Positions 10,891-21,670 of a DNA stretch of 64,000 nucleotides are shown here, piece by piece. The stretch is from Utricularia gibba (taxonomy: Eukaryota > Streptophyta > Magnoliopsida > Lamiales > Lentibulariaceae). The translations under genes were made by a program, and so were the position numbers. The notes below the pieces were generated by a model. The model ran no database searches and had not been told where the DNA came from. It saw only the letters and a list, made by a program, of their open reading frames with translations. How positions within the stretch are numbered: the stretch's first letter is position 1; every line of letters starts with the position of its first letter. The stretch is taken from positions 5,355,001 to 5,419,000 of the forward strand of contig NEEC01000002.1 of the NCBI GenBank assembly GCA_002189035.1, written 5' to 3'.

Positions 10891-13296
10891 TATTAAGTGT
10901 CATTTTTTCATTATCTATTATATTGTTTTTATATCTAAATATAATTAAAGTTATTTAGTTAAAAGTTTATAATATAAGATTTAAAATTTATCTAAATTAA
11001 GGTAATTATCCTAAATCTTATATTTTATCTAATTGATAAATGAAAAATATTGCAACGTCGTTAAATTACAAATTTTCCTATCAAATAAAATTTATAATCT
11101 AATTCACAACCAATCATATGAAAAATATGAGTATAGTGGACTATGGTCGAATACAAGAAGTTAGGTGCTTGCTATATGAAAATCCATGCATTTAGATTTT
11201 TGTCATGGTTAAGAGATTTAGTCTAAACTAAGATTAAAGCTGTTCGACGATAATATGTAGAAAGATAATAAATGGATAGAAACATATGTTTATGTAAAAT
11301 ATAAGAAGGTGATGCCTTGGTATACTCAAGAATAGCATGCTAATCACTACAACTATTCCACCCAAACCTAAAATTATTCATCTAACAAGCAAAGGCTCAA
11401 GTCTAACCAAACTCTTGTTTTTCCCTAATTTTTGGTCTATCTCTAATTAGGATTGTTTATGATGAAAACCACTACCTCCCTCTCCTGGATCTATCCTGGT
11501 TTGTTAAGGAAGTAGCGTGATTAAGTGATAGTGTGGTCTAGTGAACAATAAGCATGCTCATCCTTTTTGTCCCAAGGCACCCTTAAATGCCTAGCCACTC
11601 ATATTAAAGAAAATGAAAACACTTTCATGACATTTTATAAACATCATCTTGGTTCTAAAATTCAACAACATAAAACACATAACATAAATATAAACAGAAG
11701 AAAGTTTCAAAAGATGGCTTGAATTATGGTTTCTTCTTGTTCTTCATCCATGGTTCTATTAACACTTCCTACTAGATCCACTTCTCAGAATTGTGTGGGG
11801 CATCTTCTTCAATGCGGGACAGTCTTCTCTTTCTTCATTATTTCAGAAATATACTTTTTTTCTGCACATTGGGATTTGGTGTACTTCTTTCAGCTTATGT
11901 CCCCTTTTCATGATACCTCCACTATTTCACTTTTCAGCAATGTGCATTGCTCAAGAAAGAGATCAAGAAACATGCTGCAACTATTAAAATGTGCTGCATT
12001 CCAATTAGGAATAAAAGATGCATACTATGCCAATAATCACAAAAATGCAGAAACATACAATATAATCCAAGATTTATAATAAAATATTAATCATTTTCCT
12101 ACCTTAGAACACTCAAAAATCTGTATTATCACTAATATTTTTGTTAGTTTTGTTTAAGTTCTAATAGGCATGAACATGTGGCAGGAGGTGTGAGAAAGGA
12201 AGCAGTAGATGGTGACAAAATAGATCTTCCCGAATTGACATTTCCTTGATTTTCGGAAGACTGTAGACATCTAATGATGAGCCTTCACATGCAGTAGACA
12301 GAAATCTCTGACAGATGAAATTATTAGTGTACCAGTGTCAGAGCAGGAACATTCTTACAAGTCACTCCAGTCCAACAGAATTAGAGAAACATGGAAACTT
12401 AGACAAAGTAGTTAAGTTTAGTTCATTAAGATGTGAATTCAAGTTTTTAGTTTAAACTTTGTTCATCTCTCTAGATCTTTGCTTTCGTTTTCCTTAGTTT
12501 GTATGGCCATGTGTGATTAGAAACTTTCATTTCTAGGTTGGGAGACTCCCAGTTCAACTTTTCGTTAATTAATCTCGATTTCTTCTTTGAATACGATTGG
12601 GTTTCATATGCCTTTGTGTAATTATATTATAGTCTTTCTATAACAATTCCCTTATTCAAGATTCATGATGACTACCTACGAGTTTTGAAAATGAGTAAGA
12701 TGAAAAGCTATAACTCATGCTCTTTTCGTAGGAGAGATACAACGTTTGTCTATAGTTGTACTTCAGAATCAATGGACAGATAGTGACCTTGTATTTGGAC
12801 TCATTGGGTCATTGGCAACACTCGGACACATGCACGCAATTCGATCATAAGAGTATGATGGCAGGACCTCTTATCTTCATGTTTGTCTAAGGAGGAGCAA
12901 CATCAAGCTATTCTCGTACCTTCTTGCAAGAGAGTGTAAGGGAGGGTAGACAATTCCTTACTCCTATAACCAAGTACTCAAAAAGATCATAGAAAAGTGG
13001 AGATGCGAAGACGTAGCTGAGCAAGATTCCAATCCCATGAACATTCTCTTATTTAAGGTTCATTAAGTTTACTTTCGTTGTTTGTTTACAACCCCCTTGC
13101 TTCCTTACTCAAGCTTCATCACTTACGTTTTTTTGCATATTTTACTTTACAAAACCATTTACAAATCGTGACAATTGTATTTTGTTGTCACTTCACCTTT
13201 TATTGAAAAATAGCTCCCTATGTTCAACACTTGTACTACGCATTTTTTACGAGTTTTAAAAATATTTAAAATTTTTTGTGTAAATGAAAAGCATCA
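10891..13296 (+). repeat. 5' LTR of Athila-like element A, interrupted by a solo LTR
   Basis: The left part (10891-11033) starts TATTAAGTGTCATTTT, matching the 5' end of the LTR of element B read on the minus strand (TGTAAAGTGTCATTTT). The right part (12137-13296) aligns with the inverted B LTR, for example GAGTGTAAGGGAG..AGAC, ATTCCTTACTCCTATAACCA and the blocks around 12780-12970. It ends ..CATCA just before a primer-binding-site-like sequence. Without the nested LTR it would be about 1.3 kb, close to the 1273 bp of the B LTR. Confidence 0.7.
11034..12131 (-). mobile_element. Solo LTR of family X with 5-bp target duplication CTAAT
   Basis: TGATAAATG..TTATCA, 1098 bp, flanked by CTAAT at 11029-11033 and again at 12132-12136. 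It aligns in reverse with the solo LTR at 26666-27844 and with most of the LTR at 38443-39143 (shared block TTTGGTCTATCTCTAATTAG and ATCTATCCTGGTTTGTTAAG). The PBS beside the 38443 copy fixes the sense strand as minus here. It lies inside the LTR of element A, so it inserted later. Confidence 0.85.
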
Positions 13297-13301
13297 AATT
13301 T

Positions 13302-13320
13302 TTAGCGTTGTTTTCAGGGA
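13302..13320 (+). other. Primer-binding-site-like sequence of element A
   Basis: TTAGCGTTGTTTTCAGGGA, six bases after the LTR end. It is a decayed form of the TTGGCGCCGTTGCCGGGGA type site found beside Athila-like LTRs. Element B has the matching site at 20373-20391. A strong polypyrimidine leader follows (13329-13462). Confidence 0.6.
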
Positions 13321-13598
13321 GTTGAAGTTTTTTTGTGAGTTTCTTTTTTTTCTTTTTTTTAGTTTTCTTTTCTTTTTTTTCTTTTCTTTTTCTTTCTTCT
13401 TTTTCTTTCTTTTCCTTGTTTCTTTTCTTGTTTCCATTTTGCTCGGCTTTTCTTTTTTTTAAGTTGCCAACTCCACCGAGGGTTTGTCCAAGTCTGAGAT
13501 CTTACCGAAAAGTTCTATATCATTTAGACCAAGAGGTCGAATGAATCTTTCTTTCTAAAAAGAGGGAGCAAACATCTTGTTCAACCACTAGAAATACC

Positions 13599-14551
13599 AT
13601 GGTAGCACATGTATCCGTTGGAGTACCAGTAGTGCCTGAGACCCAGGGAGAATTGCCCCCGAAAACTTCCCAATACTGTCTCCCACTAACCGTGAACCAG
13701 CATTACGGACCATCAAGGAAGAAATCATTGCGAATCATTCATACCATCCCTAATGCATCTGGAGAAGAAGACTATGAGCTACGTCCCTACTTATTCCAAA
13801 CACTTCCGAAGTTTGCTAGAAGGGAAAATGATGATCCTAATCGTCACCTACGTGAGTTTCACAAGGCTTGTGCATCCATGTGTCTCAAGGGAGCTACGGA
13901 AAATCAGGTCAAGCTTAGGGTGTTTCCCTTCAATCTTTAGAGTGGCTTTATGGACTTCCCCCATCTTCTATCGCCACATGGGAGCAAATGGTTCAAATAT
14001 TTTTGGATCGATATGCACCACTAGAAAGAGTTTCAACCGAAAGGAGAGCCTTGACAACCATTATGCAAAGTAAGAGAGAAAACTTGCAAGAGTATTATGA
14101 TAGTTTCAACCAAATTTGCAACTCCTACTCTCAACATGGACTCACTGAAGGCCAAATCCTACAGCACTTTTGTGAAGGATTGACTCCTATGATCCATGGA
14201 TGGATGGATGCTGCTTGTAATGGATCATTATTAGAGAACCGTCACAATACTGATGCCCAGAGAATCATTGAACAAGTAGCTGCTAATTTCTATTCTACTA
14301 CCAATCGTTATGATAACTTCTATAGACCACCTGGAGGAAATGTTGGAACAATAAAAGCAATCTATGGAGTAGACAACTCAGAAGTATTGGCTCAACTTGC
14401 AGCAATGAGTGACACGTTAAAGTTTGGTCTTCATGCCTTACTTCAACAAAAGGAAGGATATCAAAGAGCTTCAAGCTCAACGCCATCTCACATTGACTCA
14501 GGACCAAGACTTCATGAAATGCCAATGGAAGAAGTCAATGCCTTTTATTAG
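13599..14551 (+). pseudogene. Athila-like gag of element A
   Basis: Gag frame broken by a stop near 13938 and a frame change, resuming at about 13988. Features of Ty3/Gypsy gag: YLFQTLPKFARRENDD followed by HLREFH, LRVFPF, IMQSKRENLQEYYDSFNQ and HGLTEGQILQHFCEGL. Gag coats the RNA of the particle. The inverted element B carries the same protein at about 19010-19958, with near-identical stretches, so the two elements are close relatives. Between 14552 and 15370 lies the degenerate gag C-terminus and linker (about 14738-14995 still readable). Confidence 0.85.
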
Positions 14552-15370
14552 AACCAAGGAGGGACGTATAACTATGGAAATTATCAAATACCGTGAAAAG
14601 ACCATCCTTGTTTTCACTGGAGACAGCCAACACCTCTTAGTCAAGCACCATCATTAGGGAACCCACGTGGCATACTTCAAAAGACTATCACTGAACCAAT
14701 TCAACCACTGTAGATAACTTGACCTCTAGAGCAACACATGGTTGCGTATCAACCGAATCATAGTTTGGAGGCCATGGTGAAATCTCTTGTTGAAAGCACC
14801 TCCAAGATGCATGTGGAGCAGAGGGACATGAAGGACCAAATCACAAATAATCAAGGCCAGATTACTCGGCTCGTGCAAGCAATGAATCGTTTAGAAACGA
14901 AGGGAGGATTGCCATCACAGCTGGTGCCGAATCTAGAGCACATCAATGTCATTTCGCTGAGAAGTGGAATGGACCTACCAGACCCTTATCCATGATTCAT
15001 AGATAGTGATTTTGAGGTCGACAAAGAGATCATTTGTGAGAATTCTGATGACTCACCAGTCCACAGCACTATTGTCCCAAAGTCAATTGAAAATGTTAAG
15101 GAGAAGGAGGCAAGTGAAGTTCTTCATACCAAGCCATTGGTCATACCGCCACCCTTTCAGATGAGACTTCGAAGAAGGAACAAGGATAAGAAAAGATTGA
15201 AAATTTTTATAGAGATGATGAAGAAAGTAAATATTTCTATTCCTTTTCTTGATATGATTGAACATGTCCCCAAAGATGCCAAGTTACTGAACCCAAAAAA
15301 GAAAGTAAAGGTTGAACAAAAAGTAATCCCTGTGACTGAAAACATTTCAGCCATCATTCAAAGATGAATA

Positions 15371-16050
15371 CTACATAAATGTAAGGATTCTGATATGTTC
15401 TCAATTCCCATTAACATTGGAAATACAAAGATTTCAGTAGTTATGTGTGATCTTGGTGCCTCAATCAATGTTATGCCTAGATCTCTATATTTGACTCTTG
15501 CATCTAAGTTAGGAAAACTGGAATCGACTAATGTTGTACGCCAATTAGCAGACAAATCAAAAGTTACACCATATGGTACGATTGGGGATATTTTTATTCA
15601 TGTTAAGGATTTAGTTTTTCAAACTGACTTTTTGGTTATTCATATGGAAAGTGACAACACTAAGGTTTTGGACTCCATCATTTTGGGACGACCATTCATG
15701 GCTACTACGGGTACAAAGATTGATGTTCAAGTAGGCACCATCAGTTTTCTATTCAATGGACTTCAGTCTTGACAATGCCATGAAGCATCTTGATGAGATC
15801 AGTGTGATACACGCAATTTCCATATGCGAAATTGATACTGATCACTACATGACGATCCATGAGCAAGAGCCCAAATCTGAATCAAACATTGAAATTTCTC
15901 AATCTAAAGATTTTTTTCTTGCTGATCTTAAAGTGTTCCATCATTCAAACGATCCGCTTGATGAACTTGATGTTTAAGATATTTCTTTTCTTAGTCTCAA
16001 AACACCTAGCAATCCACTAATGCCTTCCGTTATTTGAGCACCATCGTTAG
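15371..16050 (+). pseudogene. Aspartic protease region of element A
   Basis: Begins just after a stop at 15366. It contains MCDLGASINVMPRSLY (15446-15493), the retropepsin active site in the D-L-G-A-S form common in Athila-like elements, and ends with the ILGRPFMATTGT flap/C-terminal motif. A linker towards reverse transcriptase follows until about 16050 (DELDV, then SFLSL), where similarity to element B stops. No reverse transcriptase follows on this strand until 21671. Confidence 0.85.
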
Positions 16051-16064
16051 AAGGTTATCAACGG

Positions 16065-16290
16065 AGTGCTTCACGTGTGGATACCAAAGTGGTCGTCTAT
16101 TATTGGCGGTTGGTGAACAACGGAGTCCTCTAAAAGGTATTTTCAGCATCCCTTTATCTGATGTATACCGTATTCCAAGATATGTGTTGGGGGTTTCTCA
16201 AAAAATTTTAAATTCCGTTGCTTTTCTGACATGCGATGTCTACGAGAAACCCAACATCTACACCATTTAGGGGAAGCATCAAACTAGCAG
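16065..16290. other. Unassigned segment between elements A and B, possibly a Copia LTR fragment
   Basis: A stretch that resembles neither neighbour. On the minus strand it reads TGTTGGGTTTCTCGTAGACA from 16255, with a TG start and sequence of the kind seen at some Copia LTR ends. I cannot find a second border or a target duplication. Confidence 0.25.
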
Positions 16291-16859
16291 TTAATATCAG
16301 CAAGCAGATTTAAATGTACCAAAGTAGACATATATAATTTAAAATAAAAAAAAATTCTGCACAAGGTTAAGAGACTAAACAAAAGTTGGGCATTTTTATC
16401 TGAAAATCTTTGGGTAACCACATATGTGGGCGCCCAGTCATGGTGAGCAAGAAAATTGGAGAATCGTAGACGACAACAGGAGGAATTGAGGTGTGGGTTA
16501 CAACATGAAGTGGGGTAATGGTCGGCTTTGAAAAAGTAAAGAGGAGGTGGAGTGTAAAATAGTTAAAATAGGAAGTGGGTGCGTAGGGTAGGTGAAAGTA
16601 AAGTTACCTGGAGTAGTGTCAGTTACGAAATTAAAGTCATGGGTTGCCTCCCATAGAGTACCAATTTATAGTCTTTGGCCAACTGTAGTACATTTTAATG
16701 GGCCTTGACTAGCAGTAAGATGCACACACTGTGCAACTTAAATTTCTCATGAAATGGCTTCAATTGATGCTCATTGACCTTAATGCTTTTGCCTATCTCA
16801 AATGAACGAATAACAACAGCACCAAAAGGAAAAATATTAACAACTTCATAAGATCCAAA
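16291..16859 (-). other. 3' untranslated tail of element B
   Basis: Minus-strand sequence after the integrase end of element B. It includes CTATGGGAGGCAACCCATGA (16648-16667 on plus), a short palindromic motif common after integrase in Athila-like elements. The matching position in element A's tail (about 23410) has GGGAGGCAACTTG. No 3' LTR of element B is visible. Confidence 0.5.
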
Positions 16860-17270
16860 TCACTTAGAACGCAATTTTCCTAGAAAGAGTTTTAAAGTTG
16901 TATCAAACAAGAGAATTTTTTGACCAACTAAAAATTGCTTCTCATGCAACTTGTTGTCATGGAAGCGTTTTACCTTTTCCTTGTACAAGAGCTGGTTAGT
17001 GTAGGCATTGAGGCGAATTTCCTCCAGCTCATTCAAGTACAAAAGTCTGTTCTTTCCAACTTGGTCGCTAGTCAGGTTGCATGACTTGACGACCTAGTAT
17101 GCCCTATAATGTAATTCAAAAGGAAGATCTTATCATAGATCATTCGGTATGGAGACATTCCTATGGGATTCTCGTAAGTTGTACACTATACCCATAGTGC
17201 ATCATTGAGTCTTGAGCTCCAATGTCACCTATTTGGGTTCATGGTATGCTCCAAGATCCTTTTCACCTCT
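16860..17270 (-). pseudogene. Integrase C-terminal part of element B
   Basis: Minus strand: LNELEEIRLNAYTNQLLYKE, RFHDNKL, GQKILLFDT, LFLGKLRSKW. This is the integrase C-terminal region of Ty3/Gypsy elements. It resembles the same part at 22991-23215 on the plus strand. Upstream integrase sequence is degenerate to about 17270, where reverse transcriptase text begins abruptly; the RT C-terminus, RNase H and most of integrase are deleted. Confidence 0.8.
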
Positions 17271-17686
17271 CTATTTGACACAAACAAAAACAACCTTAGA
17301 TTGACCTTCAAGGGCCACAAGTATTTGATGGAAACCGGAATATCCATCTAAGCAGCAGTAGTGGCTCCTTCCAACTAGTCTTTCCAACATCTGGTCGATG
17401 AATGGAAGTGGGAAGTGGTCCTTGGTGGCTATGTTCAGTTTTCGATAATCTACACTGAAAACTACCATGACGGTGATACTTGTTTTCTTCGGGACAACCT
17501 GCAGGCTAACCATCTCAGAATCTCCTTCTTAACTACTTCAATCATTGGAGGGTTCAATCTCCTCTGGGGTTGGCGAATTGGCTTTGTTCCCTCCTTCAAA
17601 TAAATATGATGAGTACATACGAAGGGGCTTAATCCTTTAATATCTACCAATGTCCATCCAATTGCCTGTTTGTGTTCCTGGAGCAC
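17271..17686 (-). pseudogene. Reverse transcriptase fragment of element B
   Basis: Minus strand in two overlapping frames. The first has GWTLVDIKGLSPFVCTHHI, RRLNPPM and EVVKKEI; the second has VDYRKLNIATKDHFPLPFID, QMLERLVG, YCCLDGYSGF and a region equivalent to the family's palm approach. A frame change lies near 17490. It covers only the N-terminal half of RT; the YxDD motif is not present. Confidence 0.85.
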
Positions 17687-18053
17687 ATTCTTGAGTTTTT
17701 TCCTCCTATTCCAAGGTTAGCGTACTAGAGATAATAATAGGTAAAGTCTCATTTTCGTCAAGAAATAAATACTTCAAATGCTCAGGAAGAGTTTTTAACA
17801 CTAGTAATGGGGTATGAATAACAGAAGAAATCAGCTATATCTCAGGCATTTCCAAACTCAGAAAAGCAACATCGACATTGGAAAATTCAGATTTTTCAAG
17901 AAAATAATCAAGATAATGTAAAAGTTCAGAATCAAAGTTTTCAGTGAGGCATGAGAGCAAGGGATCTTGCTCATGCAACATCGCTAAGTGTTCTACATCT
18001 TCGTTGATTTGGTCCGGGTACTACATGTCTTTGTCCAGGCTGAAGTCCAGCAC

Positions 18054-18854
18054 CTATCCATCGAGCTGTAGGGAAATTGTGGTGGCTTGGACATCAATTT
18101 TGATGCCTGCAGTAGCCATAAACGGTAGTCCCAAAATGGACTCCGAAATCATGGGATTTTCACTCTCCATGGGAATAACTAAAAATTCTGCACGAAAAAT
18201 CAAATCTTTAACATGTACGAGCACATCATCAACTCTACCATCAGGCTTCACATGTGATCTATCAGCTAATTGACAAACAACACTAGTAGGCTCAAGTTTA
18301 CTTAGCTTAGATGCAAAAGAAAGATAAAAGGACCCAAGCATAACATTAACCGATACTTCTAAATCACACATGGCAACTGAAGTTTTTGCTTCACCAATAG
18401 TAACATGTATGGAAAACATACCTAGATCCTTACACTTTTTTGGAATTCGCCTTTGAATAATTGCTGAAATATTTTTAGTCAAAGTTATTACCTCTTCCAC
18501 TTTCACGTCAGCCTTCTTCATCACCTCCATAAAAGATTTCAGTCCACGTTTGTCCTTACTCTTCCTTCGAAGTCTCATAGGAAAAGGAGGTGGAATGACT
18601 AAAGACATGGGTTGATCAATTTCTTGCATCTCCTTCTTCTTCACTTCTTTAGGTGGCATCAACACAGCAATGTTATGGACTGGAGAGCCATCAGGATTCT
18701 CTAAAATAATCTCTTCATCTACGTCATCATCGATATCCAAGACTTCTAGTTCTTTTTTGTTAGATCTTTCCACCTTATTCATGAACCCTGGGTAAGGGTT
18801 CGGAAGATCCTTCCCACTTAATGATATCGTGTTGATGTGCTCTGGGTTGTTCAC
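18054..18854 (-). pseudogene. Protease and gag-pol linker of element B
   Basis: A frame of 266 residues. The linker matches element A (PPPFPMRLRRKSKDKRGLK versus PPPFQMRLRRRNKDKKRLK). The protease segment has MCDLEVSVNVML where a working copy has D-L-G-A-S, so the active-site Gly and Ala are changed, and ILGLPFMATAGIKIDV near the end. A further 370 bases downstream (17690-18050) still read as decayed pol linker. Confidence 0.85.
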
Positions 18855-18959
18855 TAGCTAGGATGGCAGTGCTTCTTGCGTCTCCAGTCGGTTCATGGCT
18901 TGCACCAGCTGGGTGATTTAAGTTTGCATGTTTGTAATTCGTCCATCTATGTCTTTTTG

Positions 18960-19958
18960 CACAGCATGCATTTTGGTGGTGCTCTTGGCAAGGGACTTCA
19001 ACATGGACTCTAGATTATGATTTGGCTGATAAGGAACAAGAGATTGATCTGGAACTCCAGTAATCTACAAAGGCTGAGGCAGAGTAGTGAGAGTTTTCGG
19101 AGGAACAGTAGAAGAGTTCCCCAGTGATGGGGCTTGATTAGGAGGCATTGGTTGTCTCCAGCGAAAACCAGGGTGATCTCTTCTCGACATCTGGTAGTTG
19201 CATTCACCTCTTCTACTAACATCTCATGTATCATAGGTCCTAGATCATAATGATGAGAGGTTGAAGATCTTTGATATCTTTCTTGTTGGAGAAGTGATTG
19301 TAAGCCAAGTTTCAATGTATCACTCATAGTAGCAAGTTGAGCTAAAACTTCAGAATTGTCCACTTCATGCATTGATTTTACAAGTTTCAATGGTCGGTAT
19401 GAGTGATCATATCGGCTGGAAGTAGAATAAGAATTAGCAGCTATTTATTCTATCAATCTTCGTTCGTTAGTAATGACCCATTACAAGTGGCATCCATTTG
19501 TCCTCTGATCATGGGGGTCAGTCCTTCATAAAAATACTACAAAATTTGACCTTCAGTAAGTCCATGCTGTAGATAAGAATTACAAATCCGATTGAATTTG
19601 TCATAATATTCCTATAAATACTCTCCTTCACTTTGTAGCATGTTGGCTAAAGCTCTTCTTCACACGGAGTCTCTCCCTAGGGGTGCATATTGATTAAGAA
19701 ACTTTTGAACCATTTGCTCCTAAATAGCAATAGACGATGATGGTAGTCCATATAGCCACTCCAAGGCTCACTCAATGAGACTAAAAGGGAAGACCCGCAG
19801 CTTGACTTGATTCTCCATTGCACCTTTTGGATGCATGGATGCACAAGTTGTGTGCAACTCTCTAAGATGATGATTTGGGACGTCATTCTCTCTCCCAGCG
19901 AACTTAGGAAGTGTCTGGAACAGATATGGGCGTAGCTCAGAGTCCTCTTCCACGTCAA
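18960..19958 (-). pseudogene. gag of element B
   Basis: Minus-strand counterpart of the gag at 13599-14551. It has ELRPYLFQTLPKFAGREND, HLRELH, VKLRVFPFSL, and farther on MHEVDNSEVLAQLATMSDTL with LGLQSLLQQE. Several frame changes and stops (for example around 19440-19680) inactivate it. Confidence 0.85.
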
Positions 19959-20372
19959 AGATGATAAAAGTGGTCGGTCAGCATGGTTGGCAGTGATTTC
20001 TTCTTTTATGATACATAGTGCTGGGCTATGATTAGCAATCGGTAGAACTGGAAAAATTTGAGGATGTTGTTGCTCCTATTCTCCGTGAACAATGGGAACT
20101 TCAGTGGGTGGTTGAGCAACCATTTCTTCGTCAGCAGATGAACTAGAATTAATTCTCACTTTTTCACCAGAAATGTGTGCTCAATCTCCGAATCTAAGGA
20201 ACACAAGATTCTTTGGAATGATCTCAAGCTTCAGTGACCCTTTTGCGGAGTTGAGTGTATAAAAATAGAGAAAAATAGTAGTAAAACAGAAACAAAAGAA
20301 AAACAAGAAAAGAGAAGGAAAAAGAAAAGAAAAAGAAAAATTATATACAACACTAAACACAAAATTACAAAA

Positions 20373-20391
20373 CTCCCCGAAAACAGTGCCA
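20373..20391 (-). other. Primer-binding-site-like sequence of element B
   Basis: On the minus strand TGGCACTGTTTTCGGGGAG starts six bases after the LTR end, in the place and form expected for an Athila-like element. A purine-rich tract (20265-20345 on plus), the complement of element A's polypyrimidine leader, follows. Confidence 0.65.
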
Positions 20392-20397
20392 AAAATT

Positions 20398-21670
20398 TGT
20401 TGTATGTTGTTTACTCAACAAATTTTAATTTAGAAAAACATAGAACACGAAAGAGTGTAGTATGAGTGTCAATCTCAGAGAGTTGAGTTTTGCAAAAAGT
20501 GTTTTGTAAGAAACTTTTAAAAATTGTTACGGGTTTGTAAAAGGGGGTTTTTTGAAGTACAGAAATAAAAGTTACAATGCAAGTAATGCACTTTGACTAC
20601 GAGACAGAATTCATGGGAGATGGACTATGTTTCCTCCTTTTGTCTATCCTTGCCTTGGATTTCACTGATTTCTTCTAAATAGCTGGTTATAGGAGTAAGG
20701 AATAGTCTACTCTCCCTTACACTCTGATTGACAAGAAGGCACGGGAATAGCCTCATGTAGTGCTCCCTTGGACGATTGAGAAGACAAGAGGATTGCCATC
20801 GATTGCCTTCAAAACCAAATTCTGCGCATGTGCCTAGCTAATGCCATTGACCAGTGGTGAGTAAGAGGTCACTACTCGTCCACTGTCGTGGTACCTCGAT
20901 CACGAACAATTCGCTACTTCCCTCGAACCAGTAGGGTTGGAGTTGGTGCTTTTCACCTTGATCTTCATCAAAATCTACAAGAAGTGGCTTGCCACTCATG
21001 AACTATGATTAGGAGTCGTTACAAAAAGACTGCAATAAGATACAATGAAGTATGCAAAATCCGGAATGAATTCAGCAAAGAATCGAGTTTAATGCTCAAG
21101 ACTTGTAAGGAAACTAAAGAGTTTAGCCACGAATGGCCATAAAAACAAAAAACGAAATTGGAAAGCTAAAGTGTTCTTTCTCCCTTGGAAGACATGAAGA
21201 ACCCAAAAGTTCTAAATCTAAGAACAAAGTACGAAAAAAGTTTGAAAGAGATTGTTCCAAGTTGGTTTTATCTCACTCCCCACATACATTAACTATTTTC
21301 TGTCTTGCGTGCACCACCAGTTTTTCCATGCATGCAAGTAAGTGTTCAATCATTGCAACAAACTCTATAATGTCGTAAGTCAGGGACCTTGATTAGTGTC
21401 AGTCTTCCACCCACAATTGTTCCAAGTCACATGCAAGACACAAAAAGTCGGAGTCTCGTCTCTAGGAAATCTCTTGCAACAGTCCACACTACCTCTTGCT
21501 GCATTTCGGTCAAAGTGATGAAAAAGAAAATGAAAATATATACAAAATAGAAAATTAAGATTTTTCTAAGAAAATAGAATACTTATCAATATAAATCCTA
21601 AATTGGGCAATTTAATACTAAATTAACACATAATAATTCATAATAATTAACTAGAAAATGACACTTTACA
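20398..21670 (-). repeat. 5' LTR of element B
   Basis: On the minus strand TGTAAAGTGTCATTTTCTA..CATACAACA, 1273 bp, next to the PBS. It is homologous in inverted orientation to the element A LTR. Its 5' end also matches the first 110 bp or so of the LTR at 38443-39143. The sequence to the right (21671 on) is plus-strand reverse transcriptase text of element A, which supports insertion of B into A. Confidence 0.8.

Noticed and set aside
13220-13544. Phe-rich open frames suggestive of membrane segments
   Set aside because: They translate the polypyrimidine leader between PBS and gag of element A; element B has the complementary tract.
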